Assembly (NCBI RefSeq): GCF_001281385.1
Contig: NZ_CP006911.1
Span: forward strand, 1,612,001 to 1,676,000
Length of the DNA stretch: 64,000 bases
Direction: 5' to 3'
Source: Candidatus Pseudothioglobus singularis PS1
GTDB taxonomy: Bacteria > Pseudomonadota > Gammaproteobacteria > PS1 > Pseudothioglobaceae
Position numbers and translations under genes: made by a program. Of the stretch, positions 1 through 7,880 are shown one piece after another. Positions within the stretch are counted from its first letter, which is position 1. Every line of letters starts with the position of its first letter. Below the pieces are notes generated by a model. It ran no database searches. It was not told where the DNA came from and saw only the letters and a list, made by a program, of their open reading frames with translations.

Positions 1-765
1 GACTAGCTGATGATAATTTTGGGAAAGCTGCATCAAAGAGACAAGAGCATAATAAAAGCCTGATTCATCACCTGATACAATCTCAACATCATCACTCGTT
101 ATGGTAATTTTATAGGCAGAGTCATCAGAAAGATCCTGAAAAGTTAGCTTTAGTGATGTGGTTGCTTTCTTATTTATCTCGTTTGTTGAGTTAGATAAAA
201 GATTGAGATTAAGTCGATTACCAAGTTCTAAAGCTGATTGATAGGCACTTGTTATTATTTCCAGATTTTCAAACGCTACATTAATCGGCGAACACAGGTT
301 ACAAACACCTGCACTTGGATTCCATGAGTAAGGGTGTGGCACCAATCTAAAAGATTCATAATTTAATTTGTCTCCCAAAAAATTGGGAATTGGGGCCACG
401 GAGGAGATTCTTTCTAGATCTAAATCTATCATTTCAAGATTGATCAGATCTCCATTATCTTTTTTTAAAAAACAGCCTTGGGGTGACCATCGATGATTCA
501 TAGGCTTGTGCCTAGACTCTTCATAGGCATATTTAAAACTCCACTGTTCACCAGGCTTTAAAATCAACTCTTCAGAATGACATAACTCTGTATAACCACC
601 TGAACTTTTGACGACACTACAATTTTCAATCGCTTTTGAAGGTGCAAGTAAGCTAAAACAAAACCTAAAATTCTCTATCGAGTTATCAGAATTATTGCTC
701 AAGCTTGAACAAAAGTAATTGTCTGAATTGATTGATGTAGTCATCACAAAACCAGTTGTATTCAT
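1..765 (-). CDS. Beta-N-acetylhexosaminidase (GH20), N-terminal part, cut by window edge
   Basis: An open frame of 255 codons runs from an ATG at 765 to the left edge without a stop. Its last part reads ITITSDDVEIVSGDESGFYY followed by ALVSLMQLSQ, which is the small non-catalytic alpha/beta domain (GH20b) that precedes the GH20 barrel; the catalytic domain lies outside the window. The family removes terminal GlcNAc from chitin oligosaccharides or glycoconjugates. No clear signal peptide is visible at the start. Divergence from nagR-nagA-nagB and shared operator-like repeats support a GlcNAc-scavenging role. Family is fairly sure; substrate is inferred. Confidence 0.75.
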   Translation of the reverse strand, partial: MNTTGFVMTTSINSDNYFCSSLSNNSDNSIENFRFCFSLLAPSKAIENCSVVKSSGGYTELCHSEELILKPGEQWSFKYAYEESRHKPMNHRWSPQGCFLKKDNGDLINLEMIDLDLERISSVAPIPNFLGDKLNYESFRLVPHPYSWNPSAGVCNLCSPINVAFENLEIITSAYQSALELGNRLNLNLLSNSTNEINKKATTSLKLTFQDLSDDSAYKITITSDDVEIVSGDESGFYYALVSLMQLSQNYHQLV

Positions 766-827
766 CGTTATTTATCTTTCTCAAAATAGACTCATTGCAG
801 CGTCTAATTAGCACTTAGTCTAGTAAA

Positions 828-875
828 AATTGGTAATATAATGGTATTATATAACAGGTACTAAATAAAAAGCAA
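828..875 (-). promoter_or_regulatory. Promoter and operator-like repeats for the GH20 gene
   Basis: On the minus strand TTGCTT (875-870), an 18-base spacer and TATAAT (851-846) form a sigma70-type promoter. Directly downstream are two copies of an A/T-ATACCA-type box (plus strand AATGGTATT at 840-848 and AATTGGTAAT at 828-837), whose GGTA cores are 11 bp apart. The arrangement mirrors the one at the divergent nagR promoter, so it is a good candidate binding site for the adjacent GntR regulator. Binding is inferred. Confidence 0.6.
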
Positions 876-984
876 ATAAGATTTATTGATTAGTATTTAA
901 TTAATCTCATAAAGATCATTTAATCCAATATATATGATTATTATATGGGTAATAAACGCTTTTAAATATTTTATATTCTTGTTA

Positions 985-1035
985 TTGACTTTCTTTAGAC
1001 TATTAGAATATAATAATACCAATTAAATACCAATT
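985..1035 (+). promoter_or_regulatory. Promoter and operator-like repeats for nagR-nagA-nagB
   Basis: TTGACT (985-990), 18 bases, then TATAAT (1009-1014). Two direct copies of ATACCAATT follow at 1016-1024 and 1027-1035, exactly 11 bp apart and overlapping the expected start of transcription. A repressor bound there would block initiation. The same boxes sit at the divergent GH20 promoter, which suggests one regulator for both directions. Confidence 0.65.
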
Positions 1036-1046
1036 TAACTAAAAAT

Positions 1047-1067
1047 GCTGTTAATTTATTTAACAGC
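1047..1067 (+). promoter_or_regulatory. Leader hairpin upstream of nagR
   Basis: GCTGTTAA (1047-1054) and TTAACAGC (1060-1067) are a perfect 8-bp inverted repeat with a 5-base loop, ending 13 bases before the ATG. No Shine-Dalgarno sequence is seen here. It may be an RNA hairpin affecting translation or a second operator; the sequence does not decide. Confidence 0.4.
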
Positions 1068-1080
1068 TTAATTCAATCAT

Positions 1081-1833
1081 ATGGTGAGTACTGACAATTT
1101 AATTAACTTCTTAAGACCATCTGGTGATAGTTCTGAATCTCTATACAAACAATTATCTCGCTCACTAAATAGTGCCATTCAAGAGGGAATTTTAAAGCCT
1201 GGTGATGCGCTTATGCCAGAGAGGGATTTGGCTTCTAATTTAAAAATGTCTCGCATCACTGTCCGTAAGGCGATAGATCAGCTTGTAGAAATTGGAATGC
1301 TTATTAAGAGACAAGGTGCTGGAACAGTTGTATCTGAAAATGTTGACCTTGTTCTTCACAAAAACCTCTCCTCTTTAAATAGTTTTACCGCTGATATGAA
1401 GAAAAGAGGCCTTGAGTCCTACTCAAGAATTACTCTTAGAGAGGAAGGCAAAGCTACCGCGAAGGAAGCGTTGATAATGAACTTAAATGAAGATGACTTT
1501 GTGCATAGACTCAATCGAGTTCGATACCTAGTTAATGAGCCACTTCTTTATGAAATAGCTGTCATACCTGCGTCAATCATTTCAATAACCTCTGCCATTG
1601 ACAATTCTTTATATGAACTTCTTGAATCCAAAAAAATGAACCCAGTCACTGCAAAACAAAATATTCACGCGATTATTGCAGATGATAATTTAGCTGATAA
1701 GCTTGAAGTCAATCCTGGAAGTGCTATTTTATTTGTTGAAAGAAAGGGTAAAGATGCCAATGGTCGAGTGGTCGAATATACCCAATCCTACTATCGTGGT
1801 GATCGCTATGATTATGTGGTCGAATTAGGATGA
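1081..1833 (+). CDS. nagR: GntR-family (UTRA) regulator of amino-sugar genes, NagR/NagQ-like
   Basis: A 250-residue protein. A winged helix-turn-helix of GntR type spans about residues 18-82 (ALMPERDLASNLKMSRITVR), followed by a UTRA effector-binding domain to the end (VEYTQSYYRGDRYDY is the typical closing motif). Relatives of the HutC/NagR group bind phosphorylated sugars, often GlcN6P or GlcNAc6P, and release DNA. The gene heads the nagA-nagB operon and overlaps nagA by 4 bases (ATGA). Paired direct repeats just downstream of its own -10 box suggest autoregulation. The effector is inferred from context. Confidence 0.8.
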   Translation: MVSTDNLINFLRPSGDSSESLYKQLSRSLNSAIQEGILKPGDALMPERDLASNLKMSRITVRKAIDQLVEIGMLIKRQGAGTVVSENVDLVLHKNLSSLNSFTADMKKRGLESYSRITLREEGKATAKEALIMNLNEDDFVHRLNRVRYLVNEPLLYEIAVIPASIISITSAIDNSLYELLESKKMNPVTAKQNIHAIIADDNLADKLEVNPGSAILFVERKGKDANGRVVEYTQSYYRGDRYDYVVELG

Positions 1834-2978
1834 AACAAGCAATCACAGGCTCGAAGCTTTTCAACGGTATAGATTTTATTGAGCATAAAGCACTCCTCAT
1901 TGAAGATCAACATATTGCTGGAATTGTAAATAAAGATGCTATACCCACTGACTTCCAAGTCAAAAAACTAGATGGTGGCATCTTGTCTCCAGGCTTTATT
2001 GATCTTCAAGTTAATGGAGGTGGTGGAAAGTTATTTAATAACTCTCCAGACAAGGAAAGCCTTAATACAATAATATCTGCACATCAATATTTTGGCACTA
2101 CAAGTATTATGCCAACAGTCATCAGTGACTCGTTAAATATTTTGCAAAAATGCACTGACACTATCTCTAACGAGATTGATAATAATCACTCACTACTTGG
2201 CATTCACATTGAGGGGCCATTTTTCAATGTAAAGTATAGAGGGGTCCACCAAAAACAATATATTAATACCATTAATGCTTCATATTTAAATCTATTTGAG
2301 ACACTCGATAAGTTTCCAGTCATGCTTACGCTTGCTCCCGAATGTATATCGATCAAGCAGCTTAAACATCTTAATTCTTTAGGTTTTAAAATTCTGGCAG
2401 GTCACACCGACGCAAACTACGATCAGCTCGAAGAAGCGGTTAAATATGGCTTAGATGGCTTCACTCATCTCTTTAATGCAATGGGCCAAATTTCAGCACG
2501 AGAGCCAGGTGTTGTCGGATCTGCATTTGATTTTGATGAAACATCCGCAAGTATTATTGTTGATTTACACCATGTTCATCCTTCTTTAATTAATCTCTCG
2601 TTCAAACAAAAACCAAAAGGAAAACTCTTTTTTGTCTCAGATTCTATGGCAACCATTAATCATGGGGAGCCCTCATTTGAGCTTTATGATGAAGTGGTTA
2701 GTGAGTCAAATGGACGCATTATTAATTCAGAAGGTAAACTTGCAGGCTCATCCATTACTCAAATTGATGCCATTAAAAATGCGTATCAAAAATGCAGCAT
2801 TCCCCTAGAAAGTGCAATCTCTATGGCAACACTTTATCCAGCAGAATATTTAGGTGTGTCTAACTATATTGGCCAGTTAAAAAAAGGGTACCGAGCAGAT
2901 CTTGCTCATTTTGACTCAAACTTTCATGTACAAAATGTTTGGCTCGCAGGAAAGCAAATAAAAGAGGATCCGCAATGA
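1830..2978 (+). CDS. nagA: N-acetylglucosamine-6-phosphate deacetylase
   Basis: 382 residues, usual length for the family. It deacetylates GlcNAc6P to GlcN6P in the cytoplasm. The amidohydrolase core is visible: GFIDLQVNGGGG at about 55-66, HIEGP with metal ligand E128, AGHTDA with H192, FTHLFNAM with H213 and catalytic D271 in FFVSDSMA. Its ATG overlaps the stop of nagR and its stop overlaps the ATG of nagB, so the three genes are translationally coupled. Confidence 0.92.
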   Translation: MKQAITGSKLFNGIDFIEHKALLIEDQHIAGIVNKDAIPTDFQVKKLDGGILSPGFIDLQVNGGGGKLFNNSPDKESLNTIISAHQYFGTTSIMPTVISDSLNILQKCTDTISNEIDNNHSLLGIHIEGPFFNVKYRGVHQKQYINTINASYLNLFETLDKFPVMLTLAPECISIKQLKHLNSLGFKILAGHTDANYDQLEEAVKYGLDGFTHLFNAMGQISAREPGVVGSAFDFDETSASIIVDLHHVHPSLINLSFKQKPKGKLFFVSDSMATINHGEPSFELYDEVVSESNGRIINSEGKLAGSSITQIDAIKNAYQKCSIPLESAISMATLYPAEYLGVSNYIGQLKKGYRADLAHFDSNFHVQNVWLAGKQIKEDPQ

Positions 2979-3754
2979 GAGTAGTAATACTTCCAACTGA
3001 AAAAGAGGCGAGTGATTTTGCAGCGGACTTTATTGAAAAATTTATAACTGAAAAAAATGATTCAGTTCTTGGGCTGGCCACAGGAAGTTCAGTTTTATTA
3101 ACCTATGATGCAATCATTGATAAATATAATGAAGGAAATCTAAGTTTTAAAAATGTCATTTCTTTCAACTTAGATGAGTATGTCGGACTAGAGCCTAATC
3201 ATAAGCAAAGCTACAGGCATTACATGAGTGAAAAACTATTCAGTCATATTGATATTAATGAAAATAATATTCATATACCTGAATGCCTAGATGGAGATTT
3301 TGAATCGACATGTGAAAATTATGAGTCCAAAATAAAAAGTCATGGCGGTATTGATCTTCAGCTTTTAGGGGTTGGGTCTAACGGTCATATTGGCTTCAAT
3401 GAACCAACTTCAAGCCTTAACTCTAGAACTAGAGTAAAAACACTCACTAAAAATACAATTGCAAATAATGCGCGCTTCTTTGATGCTTCAGAGCCACAGC
3501 CTTCCATTGCAATTACGATGGGAATAGGAACTATTATGGATGCGAAAAATATCTTACTACTTGGGCTTGGTCAGCATAAGAGTAAAGCGGTCGCTGATCT
3601 AGTTGAGGGTCCATTATCATCTTTTTGCCCCGGTAGTGTTCTTCAATATCATGAAAATGCTATCATTGTTCTTGATCAGCTTGCTGCATCAAATCTTAAG
3701 CTCTATGATTATTACGTTCATAGTGAAAAAATGAATGTAGAATATATGGCATAA
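2975..3754 (+). CDS. nagB: Glucosamine-6-phosphate deaminase
   Basis: Converts GlcN6P to fructose-6-phosphate and ammonia, feeding glycolysis. I chose the ATG at 2975, overlapping the nagA stop, because AGAGGA lies just upstream and the protein then starts MRVVILPTEKEAS as expected (259 residues). LATGSS phosphate loop near 34-39, FNLDEYVGL with D67/E68, and GVGSNGHIGFNEP with H138 and E143 are present. The NGH variant, rather than DGH, is common in bacterial NagB, so it is not a defect. Confidence 0.93.
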   Translation: MRVVILPTEKEASDFAADFIEKFITEKNDSVLGLATGSSVLLTYDAIIDKYNEGNLSFKNVISFNLDEYVGLEPNHKQSYRHYMSEKLFSHIDINENNIHIPECLDGDFESTCENYESKIKSHGGIDLQLLGVGSNGHIGFNEPTSSLNSRTRVKTLTKNTIANNARFFDASEPQPSIAITMGIGTIMDAKNILLLGLGQHKSKAVADLVEGPLSSFCPGSVLQYHENAIIVLDQLAASNLKLYDYYVHSEKMNVEYMA

Positions 3755-3788
3755 ACCAAGTTCTTTATAGGTTAATGAGGAGCATCAA

Positions 3789-4505
3789 ATGAGTCTAATT
3801 TTTAAACAATTATTTGAAAGGGAGAGCTGTACCTATACCTACCTTATTGCAGATAGTTTGACCAAAGAGGCTGCCATTATTGATGCTGTGGATATTATGA
3901 TTGAGAGGGATACTGCCTTATTGAAAGAACTTGAACTTGACCTAAAATTCATTATTGAGACGCATATTCATGCTGATCATATAACTAGTGCTTGTCCACT
4001 TAAAAAATACTATCCCAATGCAAGAATCGTATTAGGAATGGAAAATATTGATGCAGAAGCCTGCGCAGATATTATGGTAAGTGAAGGACATCTTCTTCCA
4101 ATTGGTTCATATGAAATAAAGGCAATTGAAACACCTGGACACACTATAGGCTGCATGTCATATATTGTAGAGGATAAAGTTTTAACAGGAGATGCACTTT
4201 TTATCAGAAGCACAGGGCGCTGTGATTTCCAAGGAGGCTCAGCAGAAACGTTATATGAATCTATTCATAAACTCTACAAGCTAGCTGACAACACTGAAGT
4301 CTATCCAGCACATGACTATAACGGCCTATCTGTGAGCACAATCGGTGAAGAAAAAAAATTTAATACGATGATCAAAGACTCTTATGATCAAGATAGATTT
4401 ATTCAAAATGTAAATAATTTAGATCTATCACTTCCAAAAAAAATTAAAGTAGCTGTTCCAGCAAATCAGAGCTGTGGTCTAGTCCCAGAAGCAGCTTTAA
4501 TCTAG
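3789..4505 (+). CDS. Persulfide dioxygenase (ETHE1-like metallo-beta-lactamase fold)
   Basis: 238 residues, single domain, cytoplasmic. It carries THIHADH, PGHTIGC, TGDALFIRSTGRCDFQGG and VYPAHDYNG, the signature series of ETHE1-type mononuclear iron enzymes that oxidise glutathione persulfide to sulfite. No rhodanese domain is fused. A good ribosome site (GAGGAG, 3776-3781) precedes the ATG. The gene follows nagB by 34 bases with no obvious terminator, though sulfur metabolism and amino-sugar use are not otherwise linked. It fits a lineage with sulfide or organosulfur oxidation. A glyoxalase II role is less likely given the GDALFIRSTGR motif. Confidence 0.85.
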   Translation: MSLIFKQLFERESCTYTYLIADSLTKEAAIIDAVDIMIERDTALLKELELDLKFIIETHIHADHITSACPLKKYYPNARIVLGMENIDAEACADIMVSEGHLLPIGSYEIKAIETPGHTIGCMSYIVEDKVLTGDALFIRSTGRCDFQGGSAETLYESIHKLYKLADNTEVYPAHDYNGLSVSTIGEEKKFNTMIKDSYDQDRFIQNVNNLDLSLPKKIKVAVPANQSCGLVPEAALI

Positions 4506-4984
4506 AAGAAACTCATTTTTTTTTCTGTTTTAATGAGTGGAAGCTGCTGCCTTGAAAATGTTTGCTTAAGAACAACAGTGGACTCAATGCTAGAAACACA
4601 GCGCAAATTTCCAAATGATTGCTTAATAAAACTCTCATAACTTAACAGGTCATTAGATATAATCTTAAGAAGATAATCGTGAGAGCCTGAAATAACTGAG
4701 CACTCAAGCACTTCGGGAAAGTCTTTTACAGCACCTTCAAACATATCAGCATTATCGTTAGAGTTTTCAGTGAGCCTTACAAAAACATAAACAATAGCAT
4801 TAAAGCCTAAACTATCTGCACTTAAATTAGCACTATAGCCACTGATGACCCCAGAATTTTCAAGTTTTTTGACTCGCCTGAGGCAGGGCGTGTCAGACAT
4901 ATTAAGTTTAATAGCTAACTCTGAAATTGGAATTCTTCCATTCTTCTGTAGTATTGATAAGATGTGTAAGTCTTTAGAGTCCAT
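4502..4984 (-). CDS. Lrp/AsnC-family transcriptional regulator
   Basis: 160 residues: an N-terminal helix-turn-helix (about 1-60, LHILSILQKNGRIPISELA and MSDTPCLRRVKKLE) and a C-terminal AsnC/RAM ligand domain (about 66-145). Such proteins sense amino acids and often control a neighbouring catabolic gene. It is divergent from the dioxygenase/kynureninase-like fusion at 5151, which makes that gene the likeliest target and tryptophan or kynurenine a plausible ligand (inference). Its 3'-end overlaps the preceding gene tail to tail by 4 bases. Confidence 0.85.
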   Translation of the reverse strand: MDSKDLHILSILQKNGRIPISELAIKLNMSDTPCLRRVKKLENSGVISGYSANLSADSLGFNAIVYVFVRLTENSNDNADMFEGAVKDFPEVLECSVISGSHDYLLKIISNDLLSYESFIKQSFGNLRCVSSIESTVVLKQTFSRQQLPLIKTEKKMSFF

Positions 4985-5044
4985 AGCAAGATTTATTATT
5001 ATTTCAATATATATTAACTATATTCTATATTATTTATAATAATA

Positions 5045-5095
5045 TTAGTGAATTAATTCATTTAAATAAATTTTAAGGGTTGATTTTAGTGAATT
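5045..5095 (+). promoter_or_regulatory. Repeated box between the lrp-like gene and the fusion gene
   Basis: TTAGTGAATT occurs twice in the same orientation, at 5045-5054 and 5086-5095, 41 bp apart (about four helical turns). The first copy runs into a perfect 12-bp palindrome TGAATTAATTCA (5049-5060). Phased A/T-rich boxes of this kind are typical for octameric Lrp-type regulators. Function is inferred from position. Confidence 0.4.
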
Positions 5096-5150
5096 TAATT
5101 TCTACTCTGATGATAATATAAGCCTTTTTTTATATATATAGAAATTACTC

Positions 5151-7451
5151 ATGACACCTAATTCTCTTACCTTTGACCACTGGATTAGAAATCGCTTTGT
5201 TGAGCTCAATACAGAGCTTGAGTTACTCTATAAAAATCAAAATGAACGCATTAATGTGAATCAAGTGGGTGATCAAATAAAAAAAACACTTGAAGATGAA
5301 GGACGTGATCTCATCAAACAACTTCTATCGGAGGGTAATACAGATGAAGGCTTTGATAATGCTTTTGACCTTTTAGGAAATGTTGGGCTTTACATGGCGG
5401 CATGTCGAAGACATGAAATAACTGACCCATCTAAAGACTCATCATCGCCCTTGAAAGAAGCTTCTGGGCTTGCAATGAATATTGGTGCATCGATAGGTGT
5501 GGTGCCTCGCTTTGCAACAGCTCATCTATCAACTCACAACAAAGCTGTCGATGGAGTCTACAAGAGCTTTACGAGTTTGCCTGCTGAAAAACTCTTCCTT
5601 GATTACAATACGAAAGCCATTCTTGCTTATAAACGAGCTGCAGATGCCCTCCTTAAACTTCACTCACTTGGTATCTCGCATCCAATGTGCCAGGAACTGC
5701 TCCAAGTTGTAAAAGTATCCCTGATCGATGTCATTCAATCCAATCAATTTCTCTTTGATCAATTAAGTGTTGATGATTTTTTCTTCAGTGTAAGGCCCTA
5801 CTACAAGCCCTATCATGTTGGATTTCAAGTTTATCGGGGAGCTAATGCTGGCGATTTTGCAGGAATCAATGTCATTGATATTCTACTGGGACTATGTTTA
5901 GCAAAAGAGCCTGCTTACTCCCAAATGCTTGTTGATAAGTTTATGTATATGATGCCTGAAGACCAGGGTATTTTAAGGGACTGCATGAGAAGAACAAGCT
6001 TTATGGATGACTTTTTAAACGCTACTGATAGTAACGCAAAATGGTATCAGGATAATCTTACTTTATTCTTAGAAATTTGTGAACTACATGGTAAAGCCGC
6101 AACACAGCACCATAATCAACTCGTCGAAAAGTATATCGCAACACCTTCTAATTCTTTAAAGGAGACTCAGCTCGATAACATTACAGCGAGTGGCCCTCCT
6201 CTTGAAGTTTTAATTAGTGCACTTGAGAAACTAAGAGATAGAAGAGCTGCAGCAGATCGAAATGACATACCCACCCGATTTAAAGATATTGAAACTCTTA
6301 AAAATAGATTGAAAAAGCATTCAACCCAATATAAGAATTACAAAAAAGACTTTATATTAACAAACGCTAATTACCTTCTAAATCACTCGGTTGGAAGGCC
6401 ACTCAAGGACACTGAAACGATTTTTACTAATCAGTTTTTTGAACCTTGGTCCAGCTCTCTCGATGAGCCATGGAATCAATGGCTTCCAGTCATTGATCAC
6501 TTTACAAATGAATTAGCTCAGCTATTCAATGCTAAAAAAGAGGAGTTCTGTCCGCAGATTAACCTCTCTTCAGGGCTCACTAAAATATTACAGTCCTTCG
6601 AAGAAAATCAAAACAAAAAAATGGTTGTTTTGATGAGTGAAGTCGATTTTCCGGGCATGGGATTTGTCTTGCAAAAAGCATTACCTATTCATTCTAAAAT
6701 CAGGTTCATTCCCTCTAATGAGGATGTGACTGATTACACTGTTTGGGAGAAATATCTGACAGATGAAATTGATATGGTCTTTATCAGTCATGCTTATTCA
6801 AATACTGGTCAGCTCTCCCCAATAGATAATGTACTCTCTTTTGCTAGATCCAAAAATATATTATCAATACTGGATGTCGCGCAATCCGTTGGCATTGTTC
6901 CAATTAATCTAGAGGCTTTAGAGCCTGATTTTATGATTGGATCATCGGTAAAGTGGCTTTGCGGTGGACCGGGGTCAGCATACTTGTGGGTCAACTCTAA
7001 ACGTCTTCCTTATTGCAAACCCAGAGATGTGGGCTGGTTTAGTCATGAAAATCCATTTGAATTTGATATTCATGATTTTAGATATAAAGACACTGCCATG
7101 AGGTTTTGGGGAGGAACGCCATCGATTGCTCCTTACGTCATTGCAGCGCATAGCATCAATTATTTCAATCAAATAGGAATTAAAAAAATTCGGCAGCATA
7201 ATCAAATGCTCATTGAAAAAGTCTCAGGAGAGTTTGATGTTGAATTTGTATCTCCAAGGGAAGAGGCAAAGCGAGGAGGCACCATGATCCTTGATTTTAA
7301 AAATAATCAAGAGAGGATCTTAAGCCGCCTTAAAGAAAATAACATTAGTGTTGATGTTCGCAGTCAAGGCATACGCATCTCGCCTCACATTTATAATGAT
7401 GAGGCAAATATGAGTCATCTTATTGAAGTTATTAAAACAACAAAGTTTTAA
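5151..7451 (+). CDS. Fusion protein: PrnB/indole-dioxygenase-like haem domain plus kynureninase-like PLP domain
   Basis: 766 residues, two enzyme-like halves. Residues about 1-375 resemble the PrnB family (IDO/TDO haem dioxygenase superfamily): IGVVPRFATAHLSTHN (116-130), RPYYKPYHVGFQVYRGANAG (215-234) and ELHGKAATQHH (311-321), where H313 is a candidate proximal haem ligand. Residues about 400-766 are a fold-type I class V transferase: DVAQSVG (575-581), SSVKWLCGGPGSAYL with K601 as probable Schiff-base lysine, and RFWGGTPSIAPY (651-662), the kynureninase-like closing motif. The halves would suit oxidative opening of an indole ring and cleavage of the product, but no formamidase is adjacent. 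No signal peptide. Fold assignments are good; the reaction is inferred. Confidence 0.75.
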   Translation: MTPNSLTFDHWIRNRFVELNTELELLYKNQNERINVNQVGDQIKKTLEDEGRDLIKQLLSEGNTDEGFDNAFDLLGNVGLYMAACRRHEITDPSKDSSSPLKEASGLAMNIGASIGVVPRFATAHLSTHNKAVDGVYKSFTSLPAEKLFLDYNTKAILAYKRAADALLKLHSLGISHPMCQELLQVVKVSLIDVIQSNQFLFDQLSVDDFFFSVRPYYKPYHVGFQVYRGANAGDFAGINVIDILLGLCLAKEPAYSQMLVDKFMYMMPEDQGILRDCMRRTSFMDDFLNATDSNAKWYQDNLTLFLEICELHGKAATQHHNQLVEKYIATPSNSLKETQLDNITASGPPLEVLISALEKLRDRRAAADRNDIPTRFKDIETLKNRLKKHSTQYKNYKKDFILTNANYLLNHSVGRPLKDTETIFTNQFFEPWSSSLDEPWNQWLPVIDHFTNELAQLFNAKKEEFCPQINLSSGLTKILQSFEENQNKKMVVLMSEVDFPGMGFVLQKALPIHSKIRFIPSNEDVTDYTVWEKYLTDEIDMVFISHAYSNTGQLSPIDNVLSFARSKNILSILDVAQSVGIVPINLEALEPDFMIGSSVKWLCGGPGSAYLWVNSKRLPYCKPRDVGWFSHENPFEFDIHDFRYKDTAMRFWGGTPSIAPYVIAAHSINYFNQIGIKKIRQHNQMLIEKVSGEFDVEFVSPREEAKRGGTMILDFKNNQERILSRLKENNISVDVRSQGIRISPHIYNDEANMSHLIEVIKTTKF

Positions 7452-7493
7452 ATAGACTTTATCGAGCCTCATTCCTTATTAAAATAGATAGCT

Positions 7494-7880
7494 ATGGATA
7501 TTACAACTCCCGCACTTCTCTTTCCTGCAATCTCTTTGTTATTTGTAGCCTATACAAACCGCCTTCACTCACTGAGTGTCTTAATTCGGGCGATGACAAC
7601 TGAAGGGAGCGATGAGTCCAAGACAAAGCACGCAGATGAGCAACTGAATATTCTTGAAAAGCGTGTGATCTATATTAGAAGGATGCAGGTTTTTGGCGTA
7701 ATGAGTTTTATTTTTAACTTGATGACCATTATTTTGGTCTACTTAAAATATTACATACTCGCCAACTACATTTTTGGTTTTGGCCTATTGATGCTCTCTG
7801 GCTCTTTATTTTTTGCGCTTCTTGAAACAATAATATCAACAAAGGCGCTCGACATTCATCTAAAGAATTATAAGTCCTAG
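7494..7880 (+). CDS. DUF2721 family membrane protein
   Basis: 128 residues. The start TPALLFPAISLLFVAYTNR and following LSVLIRAM match the DUF2721 pattern. Hydrophobic segments lie near 5-22, 65-85 and 90-112, with a charged stretch between (about 30-60). Function is unknown. It follows the fusion gene by 42 bases on the same strand and may be co-transcribed. Its stop overlaps the 3'-end of the convergent ureohydrolase. Confidence 0.75.
   Translation: MDITTPALLFPAISLLFVAYTNRLHSLSVLIRAMTTEGSDESKTKHADEQLNILEKRVIYIRRMQVFGVMSFIFNLMTIILVYLKYYILANYIFGFGLLMLSGSLFFALLETIISTKALDIHLKNYKS

Noticed and set aside
2939-2974. Upstream in-frame start for nagB
   Set aside because: It lies inside nagA; the ATG at 2975 with its own ribosome site gives the family N-terminus.
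3377-3385. NagB NGH in place of the E. coli DGH active-site motif
   Set aside because: The NGHIGFNEP form is common in functional bacterial NagB, so it is not a loss of function.
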